DNA from: Myxococcales bacterium | GTDB lineage: Bacteria; Myxococcota_A; Polyangia; Polyangiales; Polyangiaceae | Reading direction: 5' to 3' | Length of the DNA: 40,537 nucleotides | Assembly: GCA_016191785.1 (NCBI GenBank) | Contig: JACPVJ010000081.1 | Location: 1 to 40,537 of the forward strand | Made by a program: the position numbers and the translations under genes | Shown here: in pieces, positions 8,740-16,861 of the stretch | Layout: each line of letters begins with the position of its first letter | Numbering within the stretch: position 1 is the stretch's first letter | The notes under the pieces: model-generated | What the model was told of the DNA's origin: nothing | The model's database searches: none | What the model saw: only the letters and a program-made list of their open reading frames with translations

Positions 8740-11538
8740 GTGTATCGCCGCGCCCACTCCCCGGGCACCTCGGACTGGATTGCCCTCGAGCCCGAGGCGG
8801 TGGCGGATCGGCTGGGCTCGGAGCTCGACCGCGGGCTCTCGCAGGGCGAAGCCGAGCGGCGCCTGGCCCGCGACGGTCCGAACGAGCTGGCCGCGAAACC
8901 GCCGCCGTCGGCCCTGGTGCAGCTGGCCGAGCAATTCGCCGACGTCACCGTGCTCGCGTTGATCGTCGCGGCGCTGGTCGCGGTGGCGCTGGGCTGGCAG
9001 GAAAAGGCATCGGAGTCGTTTCTGCACCGCTTCGGTGACGCCATCGCGATCGGCATCATCGTGGTGGTCAACGCCGCGGTCGGCTTCGCCCAGCAGCGCA
9101 AGGCCGAGCAGGCGCTCCGGGCACTCCGGAAGCTCGGTGCCCCGGCGGCGCGGGTGCTGCGCGGGGGCTCGATCGTGCGGGCACCGGCCCACAGCCTGGT
9201 GGTGGGCGACGTGATCGAGATCACCGAGGGCGATCGCGTGGCCGCTGACGCGCGACTGTTCGAGACCAGCGACACGGTGGTGGACGAGTCGGCGCTCACC
9301 GGTGAGTCGCTCCCCGTGGACAAGCTCGAGGCCGGGGTGCTCGCGCCGAATACCCCGCTGGCCGAGCGCGCGAACATGGTGTTCTACGGCAGCCACGTGG
9401 TTCGAGGGCGCGCGCGCGCCGTGGTCGTGGCCACGGGCATGCGGACCGAGCTCGGGCAGATCGCCGAGCTCTTGGGGAGCGTCGAGGCCCAAGAGACGCC
9501 GCTCCAGCGCGCGCTCAGGGTCTTCGGCACCAAGGTCGTGATCGGCTCGGCCCTCTTGGGGGCTCTGGTGTTCGTGGTCGGCTCGGTCCGCCTCGACGTG
9601 CCGGTTGGGTTCTTGCTGCTCACTGCGGTCAGCCTGGCGGTCGCCGCCATCCCCGAGGGCCTGCCGGCGGTGACCACCATCGTGCTGGCTCTGGGGGTCC
9701 AGCGCATGGCCCGGCAAAACGCGCTGATCCGCCGGCTGTCGGCGGTCGAGACCCTGGGCGCCGCCGACGTGATCTGCACGGACAAGACCGGCACGCTGAC
9801 CCAGAACCGCATGGTGGTGCGGCGCGCCGAGGTGGCCGGGCGCAGCCTCGAGGTGGAGCTCGGAGACCACGGCGGCGTCGTCCTCGCCGAGCTGGGGCTC
9901 GGGCCGGTCGAGCCCGAGTTCTCGGGGCACGACCCGCTCGGTGAGCTGGTGCTGTCGTGCGTGGCAGCGCCCGGCGCGCGGGTCGCCGACGACGGTTCGA
10001 TCCGGGGCGATCCGACCGATGCGGCGCTCTTGCGCGTGTGGCACGCACACCGTGACGCGGCGGCGCGCGCCGGATGCGATCTCGAGACGCTGCGGGTCGT
10101 GCCCTTCGATCGCGAGCGCAAGATGGTCACGGTGGTGACCAGCAGCGACCGCGGCGTCGAGAGCCACTCCCACGGGGCCCCGGAGGCCGTGCTCGCACGC
10201 TCGAGCCAGGTGCTCGGAGCGGCCGCCGAGGCGCGCCCCCTGGACGACGCGGCGCGAGTGCAGCTGACCCGGCGGGTCGACGAGTGGGCCGCGCTCGGCC
10301 TGCGGGTGATCGCCGTGGCTCGAGCGCGTGCCGGTGTGGTCACGCTCGAGGAGGCCACGCTGCTCGAGCGCGAGGCGCTGCTCGACCGCGTGGAGCACGA
10401 AATGGTGCTGGTGGGGCTCCTCGGCATCGCCGATCCCCCTCGGCCCGAGGTCGCGCTGGCGCTGGCCAAGGCCCGCGAGGCGGGGGTGCGCACCATCATG
10501 ATCACCGGCGACCACCCGCTGACCGGCGAGGCCATCGCGCGGGAGCTGGGCATCATGAACGCGAGCGAGGGCGAGGTCATCACCGGACCGGAGATCGACA
10601 CCCTCGACGCCGCCGAGCTGTCGGCGAAGGTCGAGGGCATCCGCGTGGTCGCGCGCGCCACCGCGGCCAACAAGCTGCGGCTGATCGAGGCGCTGAAGCT
10701 CCGGGGGCACGTGGTCGCGATGACCGGCGACGGCGTCAACGACGCGCCGGCGATCAAGGCTGCCGACATCGGCGTGGCGATGGGGCGGGGCGGGACGGAC
10801 GTCACTCGCGAGGCCGCCGACATGGTCCTGCTCGACGACAACTACGCCACCATCGTCGGTGCCATCGAGCAGGGCCGGATCGTCTACGGCAACATCAAGC
10901 GGTTCATCGTCTTCTTGTTCTCGGTCAACGCTGGCCTGGTGTTGGCGGTCTTGGCCGCGGCCGCCCTGGGCTGGCCGCCGATCCTCACGCCCACCCAGAT
11001 CCTCTGGATCAACCTGATCACCAACGGGCTGCCGGCCCTCGCTCTGGGCATGGAGCCGGTGCACCTCGATCCGATGAAGCACCCGCCTAGGGCCAAGGAC
11101 TCAGGGCTCCTGTCCGCGAGCGAGCTCGCGTGGCTCACGTCCTACGGTGTGCTGATCGCGGTGCTGGGCATCGGAACGTTCGCGTCGTTCCACGGGGCGT
11201 CGCTCTCGCTGGCCCAATCCGCGACCTTCACCGTGCTGGCGATCGCGCCGCTGTTCCATGCGCAGAACGCGCGCTCGCGGCGGGACTCGGTCTTCGTGCT
11301 CGGCTTCTGGTCGAACCCCCGGCTGCTCGGCGCCTTCGCCGTGGCCTTGGCGCTGCAGGCCGTGGCGCTGTACGTTCCGGCGCTGGGCAAGGTCTTCTCG
11401 ACCACCGCGCTGCCGCCGGCGACCTTGGCGGCGGTGCTGCTGTCCTGCGCCACCGTGTGGCTGGCCGGGGAGCTCGAGAAGGGGGTTCGCGCGCTAGGGC
11501 GCCGGGTGACGCAACCGTTGCATCCGGCGGACGGGTGA
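8740..11538 (+). CDS. P-type cation ATPase (Ca2+-ATPase-like, P2 class)
   Basis: A complete P-type ATPase of about 932 residues from the GTG at 8740; an open frame runs upstream to 8545 but would overlap the CBS gene. Motifs: TGES (187-190), PEGLP in M4 (305-309), phosphorylation site DKTGTLT (D348), ITGDHPLT, TGDGVND (662-668). PEGLP and the overall order place it with SERCA/PMR1-type pumps. However, M5 reads SVNAGL (the SERCA Glu771 position is Leu) and M6 reads NLITNG (N762 where Ca2+ pumps have Asp). The transported ion is therefore uncertain. The position beside a CBS protein and universal stress proteins recalls CtpF in mycobacteria. Only a degenerate -24 element is visible before it. 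Confidence 0.92.
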   Translation: MYRRAHSPGTSDWIALEPEAVADRLGSELDRGLSQGEAERRLARDGPNELAAKPPPSALVQLAEQFADVTVLALIVAALVAVALGWQEKASESFLHRFGDAIAIGIIVVVNAAVGFAQQRKAEQALRALRKLGAPAARVLRGGSIVRAPAHSLVVGDVIEITEGDRVAADARLFETSDTVVDESALTGESLPVDKLEAGVLAPNTPLAERANMVFYGSHVVRGRARAVVVATGMRTELGQIAELLGSVEAQETPLQRALRVFGTKVVIGSALLGALVFVVGSVRLDVPVGFLLLTAVSLAVAAIPEGLPAVTTIVLALGVQRMARQNALIRRLSAVETLGAADVICTDKTGTLTQNRMVVRRAEVAGRSLEVELGDHGGVVLAELGLGPVEPEFSGHDPLGELVLSCVAAPGARVADDGSIRGDPTDAALLRVWHAHRDAAARAGCDLETLRVVPFDRERKMVTVVTSSDRGVESHSHGAPEAVLARSSQVLGAAAEARPLDDAARVQLTRRVDEWAALGLRVIAVARARAGVVTLEEATLLEREALLDRVEHEMVLVGLLGIADPPRPEVALALAKAREAGVRTIMITGDHPLTGEAIARELGIMNASEGEVITGPEIDTLDAAELSAKVEGIRVVARATAANKLRLIEALKLRGHVVAMTGDGVNDAPAIKAADIGVAMGRGGTDVTREAADMVLLDDNYATIVGAIEQGRIVYGNIKRFIVFLFSVNAGLVLAVLAAAALGWPPILTPTQILWINLITNGLPALALGMEPVHLDPMKHPPRAKDSGLLSASELAWLTSYGVLIAVLGIGTFASFHGASLSLAQSATFTVLAIAPLFHAQNARSRRDSVFVLGFWSNPRLLGAFAVALALQAVALYVPALGKVFSTTALPPATLAAVLLSCATVWLAGELEKGVRALGRRVTQPLHPADG

Positions 11539-11592
11539 CGCACCAATTGCGTGAGTGCCCGGGGATCCTGCGAAAAATCGCAAGCTTTTGCT

Positions 11593-11608
11593 TGGCACGC
11601 TCACTGCA
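11593..11608 (+). promoter_or_regulatory. Sigma54 (-24/-12) promoter of the USP operon
   Basis: TGGCACGCTCACTGCA matches the consensus TGGCAC-N5-TTGCA at all but one fixed position (C for T at position 12). It lies 57 bp before the first USP start codon, leaving room for a leader of about 45 nt. It is the clearest sigma54 site in the window. Confidence 0.8.
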
Positions 11609-11665
11609 AAACCAAAGCTCGAACAAACCACCGCCGCGAGCCGGGGGCCCGCGAGGAGAGTTGCC

Positions 11666-12331
11666 ATGACCACGCCCAAGAAGCCGTACGTGATCGTCGT
11701 CGGGATCGATTTCTCTCCCATCGGGAACGCCGCACTCGAGCGCGGCTTCGAGCTCGCGAGCGCCGAGGCAGACGGCGAGGTGCACGTCGTGTACGTGGCG
11801 CGCGGGTACGGGCCGCTGGTCCACATGGACACCGGCGCCGAGCTGGTCACCGCGACGATGGACGAGGCCAGTCAGAAGCTGAAGGTGTACGTCGAAGAGC
11901 AGCTCGCCAAGTTCGTCGAAAAGCGCGCTGCCAAGAACCTGGGCACCTTCTCCCGGGCCGTGACGCACATCCGCCTCGACGCGCCCGCGGAAGCAATTGC
12001 GCAGCTTGCCTCGGATCTGGAGGCCTCGCTGGTCGTGATCGGGACCCACGGGCGCCGCGGCGTTCGGCGGTTGCTCCTCGGCTCCGTGGCCGAGGGTGTG
12101 GTGCGCCTCTGCCCCTGTGCCACTCTGGTGGTGCGGCCGCCGGAGGCAGGGCCGGTGGCGCAGATCGAGCCGCCGTGCCCTGAGTGCATCCGCGTGCGCC
12201 AAGAGACCAAGGGCGAGGACCTGTGGTGCCCCCGGCACCACGAACACCACGGCCGCCGCCACGTCTACCACTACATCGGCCGCATGAGCGGCGCGCGCGA
12301 GAGCCTGCCCGGTCTCGGATCGAACGATTGA
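11666..12331 (+). CDS. Universal stress protein with Cys/His-rich tail
   Basis: The 221-residue protein has a full USP domain (residues 8-155) with the ATP-binding signature GTHGRRGVRRLLLGS (from G126). After it comes an extra tail of about 65 residues with CPEC (C171, C174), WCPRHHEHH (C188, H191-H195) and further His residues, enough ligands for a zinc site. The ATG at 11666 follows GAGGAGAG; longer upstream frames are rejected because they would start inside or before the promoter. It is the first gene of a probable four-gene operon (USP, CoA transferase-GNAT, USP, NTPase). USPs typically help survival in growth arrest or low energy. The tail's role is unknown. Confidence 0.9.
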   Translation: MTTPKKPYVIVVGIDFSPIGNAALERGFELASAEADGEVHVVYVARGYGPLVHMDTGAELVTATMDEASQKLKVYVEEQLAKFVEKRAAKNLGTFSRAVTHIRLDAPAEAIAQLASDLEASLVVIGTHGRRGVRRLLLGSVAEGVVRLCPCATLVVRPPEAGPVAQIEPPCPECIRVRQETKGEDLWCPRHHEHHGRRHVYHYIGRMSGARESLPGLGSND

Positions 12332-12365
12332 CGCGCGGGCCGCCACCGTCGATCGCGGAGCGAAG

Positions 12366-14264
12366 ATGGACTGGAAGACTCGCTACGCCGACAAGGTCGC
12401 GACCGCGGCCGACGCGGTGAAGCTGATCCGCCGGGGCCGCCGCATCTTGATCGGTTCCGGCGCCGGCGAGCCCACCAGCCTGGTGGAAGCGCTGGTCAGC
12501 CACGGCGACCACCTCGCCGACAACGAGGTGGTCCACCTCTTGACGCTCGGCCCGGCGCCGTACGTCGCGCCGGGGCTCGAACATCGCTTTCGGCACACCG
12601 CCTTCTTCATCGGTCAGAACGTCCGAAAGGCGGTGCAAGAGGGGCGCGCCGACTTCATGCCGGTGTTTCTCTCGGAGATCCCGGCGCTGATCCGTTCGCG
12701 CCGCGTGCGCATCGACGTCGTCCTGGTGCAGGTCTCTCCCCCCGACGAGCACGGCTACGTCAGCCTGGGCGTCTCGGTGGACATCGTGCGCGCGGCGGTC
12801 GACTCGGCCGATCTGGTGATCGCCGAGGTCAACCCCCACATGCCGCGCGCCCTCGGCGACTCGTTCGTGCCCGTCAGCCGCATCGAGAAGCTGATCCCCG
12901 TCGACCGGCCGCTGTACGAGCTCGAGGTCGAGCCGCTGGACGACGTCTGCCGCGCGATCGGCCGCAACGTGGCCAGCCTGATCCCCGACGGGGCCACGCT
13001 GCAGACCGGGATCGGTCGCATTCCCCACGCGGTGATCGAGGCGCTCGGCACCCGGAGGGACCTGGGCGTGCACACCGAGATGCTGTCGGACAGCGTGGTG
13101 GATCTGGTCGAGGCCGGGGTGGTCACGGGTCGGAAGAAGACCTTGCTCCCGGGCAAGATCGTGACCTCGTTCGTGATGGGCACCAAGCGCCTGTACGATT
13201 GGATCCACGACAACCCGGCGGTGGAGCTCAGGCCCAGCGAGTTCACCAACGACCCGTTCGTGATCGCGCGCCACGACAACATGATCGCGATCAACAGCGC
13301 GCTGGCCGTCGATCTGACCGGGCAGGTCGCGGCGGACACGCTGATGGGCCGCTTCTTCAGCGGGATCGGCGGTCAGGTGGACTTCATCCGCGGCGCCGCG
13401 CGCAGCCACGGCGGCAAGCCGATCATCGCGCTGCCGTCGACGGCGCAGGACGGCAAGGTCAGCCGCATCCGCGTGGGCCTGGAAGAGGGCGCCGGCATCG
13501 TCACCAGCCGTGGCGACGTGCATTTCGTCGCCACCGAGTACGGTGTGGCCGACCTCTGGGGCAAGAGCATCCGCGAGCGCGCCACGGCCCTGACCGAGAT
13601 CGCCCACCCCGACTTCAGATCCGAGCTCTTGTCCGCGGCCAAAGCCCGACGCTACGTCTTCGCCGAGCAAGTCGTCAGCCGCGCACGCTACCCCTGGGAG
13701 GAAGAGAGCGAGGTCGACCTCGGGGGCAAGCGGCTGAAGGTGCGCCCGGTGCGCGCCGCCGATCTCGAGACGCTGCAGGACATGTTCTATCGGCTCTCGG
13801 ACGAGTCGACCTACCTGCGCTTCTTGCAGCACAAGAAGAGCCACCCCTACGAAGAGATGCCCGCCCTGCTGAACCTCGACTACACCAGCAACATGGCGCT
13901 GGTGGTGTGCGACGAGTCGGGCCCGGCGCCGGACATCTTGGCGATGGCCCGCTACGACGTCGATCCGGCGACGGGGCTGGCCGACATCGCCTTCGTGGTT
14001 CGCGACGAGTGCCAGGGCAAGGGCCTCGGGAGCTTGCTCATGCGCCGGATGGTCGAGATCGGCCGGGCGCGCGGCCTCGCGGGCTTCACGGCCACGGTCC
14101 ACTCGAGCAACGCCAAGATGCTGGGTGTGTTCAACAAGAGCGGGCTCAAGGTGCGGACCACCCTCGACTCTGGGGTGTATTCGGTGAAGATGCGCTACCC
14201 CGAACCCGAGCCGGTCGACGCGCCCCACGAGAGCCTGCCCCCCATGTCGCGGCGGCGCGGCTGA
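12366..14264 (+). CDS. Acetyl-CoA hydrolase/transferase fused to GNAT
   Basis: The 632-residue fusion has an N-terminal CoA-transferase half (about 1-200) and a C-terminal half (about 220-430) with the catalytic-Glu region FVATEYGVADLWGKS (E391), as in 4-hydroxybutyrate/acetate CoA-transferases. A GNAT acetyltransferase (about 455-615) follows, with acetyl-CoA loop RDECQGKGLGSLLM. A dual enzyme of this kind links acyl-CoA turnover to acetylation of a protein or small molecule; neither substrate can be read. A GGAG precedes the ATG, and the gene starts 34 bp after the USP stop, so it is probably in the same sigma54-driven transcript. Confidence 0.92.
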   Translation: MDWKTRYADKVATAADAVKLIRRGRRILIGSGAGEPTSLVEALVSHGDHLADNEVVHLLTLGPAPYVAPGLEHRFRHTAFFIGQNVRKAVQEGRADFMPVFLSEIPALIRSRRVRIDVVLVQVSPPDEHGYVSLGVSVDIVRAAVDSADLVIAEVNPHMPRALGDSFVPVSRIEKLIPVDRPLYELEVEPLDDVCRAIGRNVASLIPDGATLQTGIGRIPHAVIEALGTRRDLGVHTEMLSDSVVDLVEAGVVTGRKKTLLPGKIVTSFVMGTKRLYDWIHDNPAVELRPSEFTNDPFVIARHDNMIAINSALAVDLTGQVAADTLMGRFFSGIGGQVDFIRGAARSHGGKPIIALPSTAQDGKVSRIRVGLEEGAGIVTSRGDVHFVATEYGVADLWGKSIRERATALTEIAHPDFRSELLSAAKARRYVFAEQVVSRARYPWEEESEVDLGGKRLKVRPVRAADLETLQDMFYRLSDESTYLRFLQHKKSHPYEEMPALLNLDYTSNMALVVCDESGPAPDILAMARYDVDPATGLADIAFVVRDECQGKGLGSLLMRRMVEIGRARGLAGFTATVHSSNAKMLGVFNKSGLKVRTTLDSGVYSVKMRYPEPEPVDAPHESLPPMSRRRG

Positions 14265-14304
14265 TCAGCTCGACGCGCCGCGCGACCCTTGGCATGCTTC
14301 GACC

Positions 14305-14763
14305 GTGAAGCGCATCCTGGTCCCCGTCGACTACTCGGATCCCAGCCGGGCGGTGCTGCAGTTCGCCGCCGAGGTCGCCCATCGCCTGGGCGGCGACTTG
14401 ACCGTGGTCCACGTCTGGGAGTGCATGCCCCACGCCCCGCCGGATCTGACGGTCAAGGGCCGGGACGGCAAGGTGCGCAAGCTGGCCGACGTGATCCGCG
14501 AGAACGCCGAGAACGAGATGAAGCAGTTCCTGGCCGGTGCCGCCCTGCCCGAGGGGCTTCGGGTCACGACGCGGGTCGAGGGCGGCGACGCGGCGAAGTG
14601 CATCTTGGGCGATCTGGACTCGGGGGACTTCGACCTCTTGGTCATGGGCACCCACGGCCGCGGCGGGGTCAAGCACGTGGTGCTCGGCAGCGTCGCCGAG
14701 AAGATCGTGCGCTCGTCGCGGGTGCCCGTGATCACCGTTCCCGCGCGGGCCCTCGGGTCATGA
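14305..14763 (+). CDS. Universal stress protein, single domain
   Basis: The 152-residue protein is a standard-length USP: strand KRILVPVDYSDPS at the N-terminus and the nucleotide motif GTHGRGGVKHVVLGSVAEK near residue 115. The start is the GTG at 14305, 40 bp after the preceding stop, and the stop overlaps the next ATG (ATGA). It lacks the Cys/His tail of the first USP of this operon, so the two are not recent duplicates. It probably binds ATP and acts in the same starvation or low-oxygen response. Confidence 0.92.
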   Translation: MKRILVPVDYSDPSRAVLQFAAEVAHRLGGDLTVVHVWECMPHAPPDLTVKGRDGKVRKLADVIRENAENEMKQFLAGAALPEGLRVTTRVEGGDAAKCILGDLDSGDFDLLVMGTHGRGGVKHVVLGSVAEKIVRSSRVPVITVPARALGS

Positions 14764-15377
14764 CGCCCCCGCTGCCCGATCGTCCGAACTTGCGCATCGT
14801 GCTGACCGGCGGTCCGGGCGGGGGCAAGACGACGGCCCTCGATCTGTTTCGGCGCGAGCTGGGCGAGCGGGTGGTGGCCGTCCCCGAGAGCGCGACCATC
14901 ATGTTCACCGGCGGGTTCCCCCGGGTGGACGATCCGGACGCTCGCCGCTCGGCGCAGACGGCCATCTACCACGTGCAGCGCAACCTGGAGGACGTGCAGA
15001 GCGCCCTGCACCCCACCCGCGTGTTGCTCTGCGATCGCGGCACGGTGGACGGCGCCGCCTATTGGCCGGGGTCGGGCGACGAGTTCTTCCGGGCGATGAG
15101 CACCAGCCACGAAGCCGAGCTCGAGCGCTACGACGCGGTGGTCTTCTTCCAGACCGCCGCGGCCGGGGGCCTGAAGATCGAAGGGGGCAACCCGGCGCGG
15201 ACCGAGACCAGCGAGCAGGCGCTGGCGCTCGACAAGGCGCTCCGGACCCTCTGGGCCAAGCACCCGCGCTTCTTCCTGGTGCCCCACCGGGCCAGCTTCT
15301 TGGAGAAGATCAGCATGGGCCTGGCGATCTTGCAGAGCGTGGTCAGTCAGCTCGAGGCCGCCAAGGCCGGCGAGTGA
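14760..15377 (+). CDS. AAA_28-like P-loop NTPase
   Basis: The 205-residue protein has a textbook Walker A, GGPGGGKTT (about residues 17-25), a Walker-B-like strand VLLCDRG, and the compact length of the AAA_28 group of nucleotide kinases/ATPases. It is translationally coupled to the USP by ATGA overlap and is the last gene of the operon. An Arg/Thr-rich segment (GGNPARTETSEQ) may form the lid. Substrate unknown; a small-molecule or nucleotide kinase is as likely as a regulatory ATPase. Confidence 0.85.
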   Translation: MTPPLPDRPNLRIVLTGGPGGGKTTALDLFRRELGERVVAVPESATIMFTGGFPRVDDPDARRSAQTAIYHVQRNLEDVQSALHPTRVLLCDRGTVDGAAYWPGSGDEFFRAMSTSHEAELERYDAVVFFQTAAAGGLKIEGGNPARTETSEQALALDKALRTLWAKHPRFFLVPHRASFLEKISMGLAILQSVVSQLEAAKAGE

Positions 15378-15384
15378 GCGGGGT

Positions 15385-15801
15385 CTACTCGGGGGCCTTC
15401 TCGTTCCACAGCGGCTTGCCGGAGCCCGGCTCGCGCAGCTCGACCGTCTTGCCGCCCTTTCGGACCCGGGTCGCATAGATCACGATGCGGCCGCTCTGCT
15501 CGACGCGGGCGCCTTCGACCCGGACGCGCTCGGCGCGTGAGAAGCTGATCCCGCGCTCGTTCAGGTACCAGTCCGGCGCGAGGTCGATCACCACGACCTC
15601 GGAGGCGCCCGGCTGGAGCCTCAGCCGAACGCCCGAGGCCAAGCGATCGGTGGGCGCGACGTGATCGACCCCGAGGACCTCGCCCTCGACGGCGGCGGGG
15701 GCTCGGGCCGGAGCGGTGCCGGGCTCACCGGGACCACCCGGTGGAATGGACGGCCCGCACGCGGAGGCCAGGACGACCAGCGATACCCATGGGAGGCGCA
15801 T
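15385..15801 (-). CDS. Small OB-fold-like lipoprotein
   Basis: The 138-residue product from the ATG at 15801 begins MRLPWVSLVVLASACG, a signal peptide with a probable lipidated Cys15. After a Pro/Ala-rich linker, a beta-rich domain of about 90 residues carries DWYLNERGISFSRAERVRVEG and a terminal PLW, a pattern seen in small periplasmic OB-like proteins often labelled DNA-binding or MamS-like. The frame is open to 15927, but the earlier start would lose the signal peptide. It is convergent with the NTPase operon and divergent from hsp20. Function unknown. Confidence 0.75.
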   Translation of the reverse strand: MRLPWVSLVVLASACGPSIPPGGPGEPGTAPARAPAAVEGEVLGVDHVAPTDRLASGVRLRLQPGASEVVVIDLAPDWYLNERGISFSRAERVRVEGARVEQSGRIVIYATRVRKGGKTVELREPGSGKPLWNEKAPE

Positions 15802-15813
15802 GGCCTGCCCCGG

Positions 15814-15829
15814 TGCATCCCGCGTGCCC
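15814..15829 (-). promoter_or_regulatory. Possible sigma54 promoter of the lipoprotein
   Basis: Minus-strand GGGCACGCGGGATGCA fits TGGCAC-N5-TTGCA except at positions 1 and 12. The expected transcription start falls within a few bases of the ATG at 15801, so either the mRNA is leaderless or the match is accidental. Confidence 0.4.
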
Positions 15830-15859
15830 AGCGGCAAAGCCCGGGCAACCCGACGCCCC

Positions 15860-15875
15860 TGGCGCAACCGCTGCC
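15860..15875 (+). promoter_or_regulatory. Upstream sigma54 promoter of hsp20
   Basis: TGGCGCAACCGCTGCC has GG and GC at the required 10-bp spacing. It is one of two such sites exactly 30 bp apart upstream of hsp20. Confidence 0.5.
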
Positions 15876-15889
15876 GTGGATCCGAGCGC

Positions 15890-15905
15890 TGGCGCACCGA
15901 TTGCC
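15890..15905 (+). promoter_or_regulatory. Proximal sigma54 promoter of hsp20
   Basis: TGGCGCACCGATTGCC matches TGGCAC-N5-TTGCA at all fixed positions but two (G5, C16). A start about 12 nt beyond leaves a leader of about 85 nt before the hsp20 ATG. Confidence 0.65.
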
Positions 15906-16000
15906 GTGAGGCGGCGCCGGATGGCAAGAGGCTTCAGCGCCTTCTGCGATGGAACGGCGCTTGCTCACGGTGCGGGTGAACTTCGAGAGAGGAGAGGGCC

Positions 16001-16477
16001 ATGGCAAGCATTGCAGTCCACAAGGAAGCTCCGATGCAGAAGCCGGTGCGTCGCGAGCGCGAGTGGGATCCTTTCCGCACGATGCGTGACGTCCTGCGCT
16101 GGGATCCGTTCAGCGACTCGAGTCCGCGCTGGTTCGGCGAAGAGCTCGGGTTCGCCGCCGCCTTCGAGGTGAAAGAGACCGCGGAGGCCTTCGTCTTCAA
16201 GGCCGACCTGCCGGGGATCAAGGCCGAGGATCTGGACGTCAAGCTGACCCAGAACCGGCTGACCATCAGCGGCAAGCGCGAGGCCGAGAGGACCGAGAAA
16301 GGAGAGACCTTCTACACGTTCGAGCGCTCGTACGGCAGCTTCGCCCGTTCCTTCACCTTGCCCGAGGGAACCCTGGGCGAGAAGATCGACGCTGATCTGA
16401 AGGACGGTGTGCTGACCGTCACGCTGCCGAAGAAGCCCGAAGCGCAGCCGAAGCAGATCAACGTCAAGGCGAAGTGA
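16001..16477 (+). CDS. Hsp20 / alpha-crystallin small heat-shock protein
   Basis: The 158-residue protein is a typical small heat-shock chaperone: an aromatic N-terminal arm (DPFRTMRDVLRWDPF), an alpha-crystallin domain (about 48-142) with FKADLPGIKAEDLDVK and DGVLTVTLPKK, and a C-terminal I-x-V motif in QINVKAK for oligomer assembly. ATP-independent holdase in the cytoplasm. AGAGGAGAGG precedes the ATG. Two -24/-12 sites lie upstream. It heads a tight operon with the next two genes (9-bp gap, then ATGA overlap). Confidence 0.96.
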   Translation: MASIAVHKEAPMQKPVRREREWDPFRTMRDVLRWDPFSDSSPRWFGEELGFAAAFEVKETAEAFVFKADLPGIKAEDLDVKLTQNRLTISGKREAERTEKGETFYTFERSYGSFARSFTLPEGTLGEKIDADLKDGVLTVTLPKKPEAQPKQINVKAK

Positions 16478-16486
16478 GCAGCGCCG

Positions 16487-16861
16487 ATGCACCTCTGGCA
16501 CCTCGAGCTCGACACCCCGCGCCTTCCGGCTTCGGCCGAGCCGGGTGAGCCGGTGCTCGCGTGCGTCGGGACCTGGCCCGTGGAGCTCGGGCAGTCGGTC
16601 TGGGCAACGATCGACGTCAAGAGCGCCACGGGCCGGCGCCGTCAAGAGATCCGCCGGGGTCGCTGGTGCCGCAACCACGGGCCGAACAGCTACTGGGAGA
16701 TCGATCTCGGCCGCTTCGACCCCGGCGACACGGTGAGCTACCGGGTCGTCGGTGAGGACGAGTCCCGGGAGGTCGTCGCGACGCGGGTCTTCGGGATCCG
16801 CGTCGCCGGCGAGCCGGTGGCGATCTCCGAGCGATTCGTCCACGCCGTGGCGCGCGCATGA
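16487..16861 (+). CDS. Hypothetical beta-sandwich-like protein
   Basis: The 124-residue protein is predicted beta-rich with Trp-rich first strands (HLWHLELD) and a WEIDLGRFDPGDTVSYRV segment, reminiscent of the immunoglobulin-like N-domains of glycoside hydrolases. No signal peptide and no catalytic signature are visible. It starts 9 bp after hsp20 and overlaps the next gene by ATGA, so it is almost surely co-transcribed with hsp20. No function can be assigned. Confidence 0.7.
   Translation: MHLWHLELDTPRLPASAEPGEPVLACVGTWPVELGQSVWATIDVKSATGRRRQEIRRGRWCRNHGPNSYWEIDLGRFDPGDTVSYRVVGEDESREVVATRVFGIRVAGEPVAISERFVHAVARA

Noticed and set aside
8593..11082. Long minus-strand frame opposite the P-type ATPase
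   Set aside because: Antisense shadow; no domain, and the plus strand has all ATPase motifs.
11847..14228. Long minus-strand frame opposite the USP and CoA-transferase genes
   Set aside because: Antisense shadow with His/Arg/Asp-rich composition and no recognisable domain.
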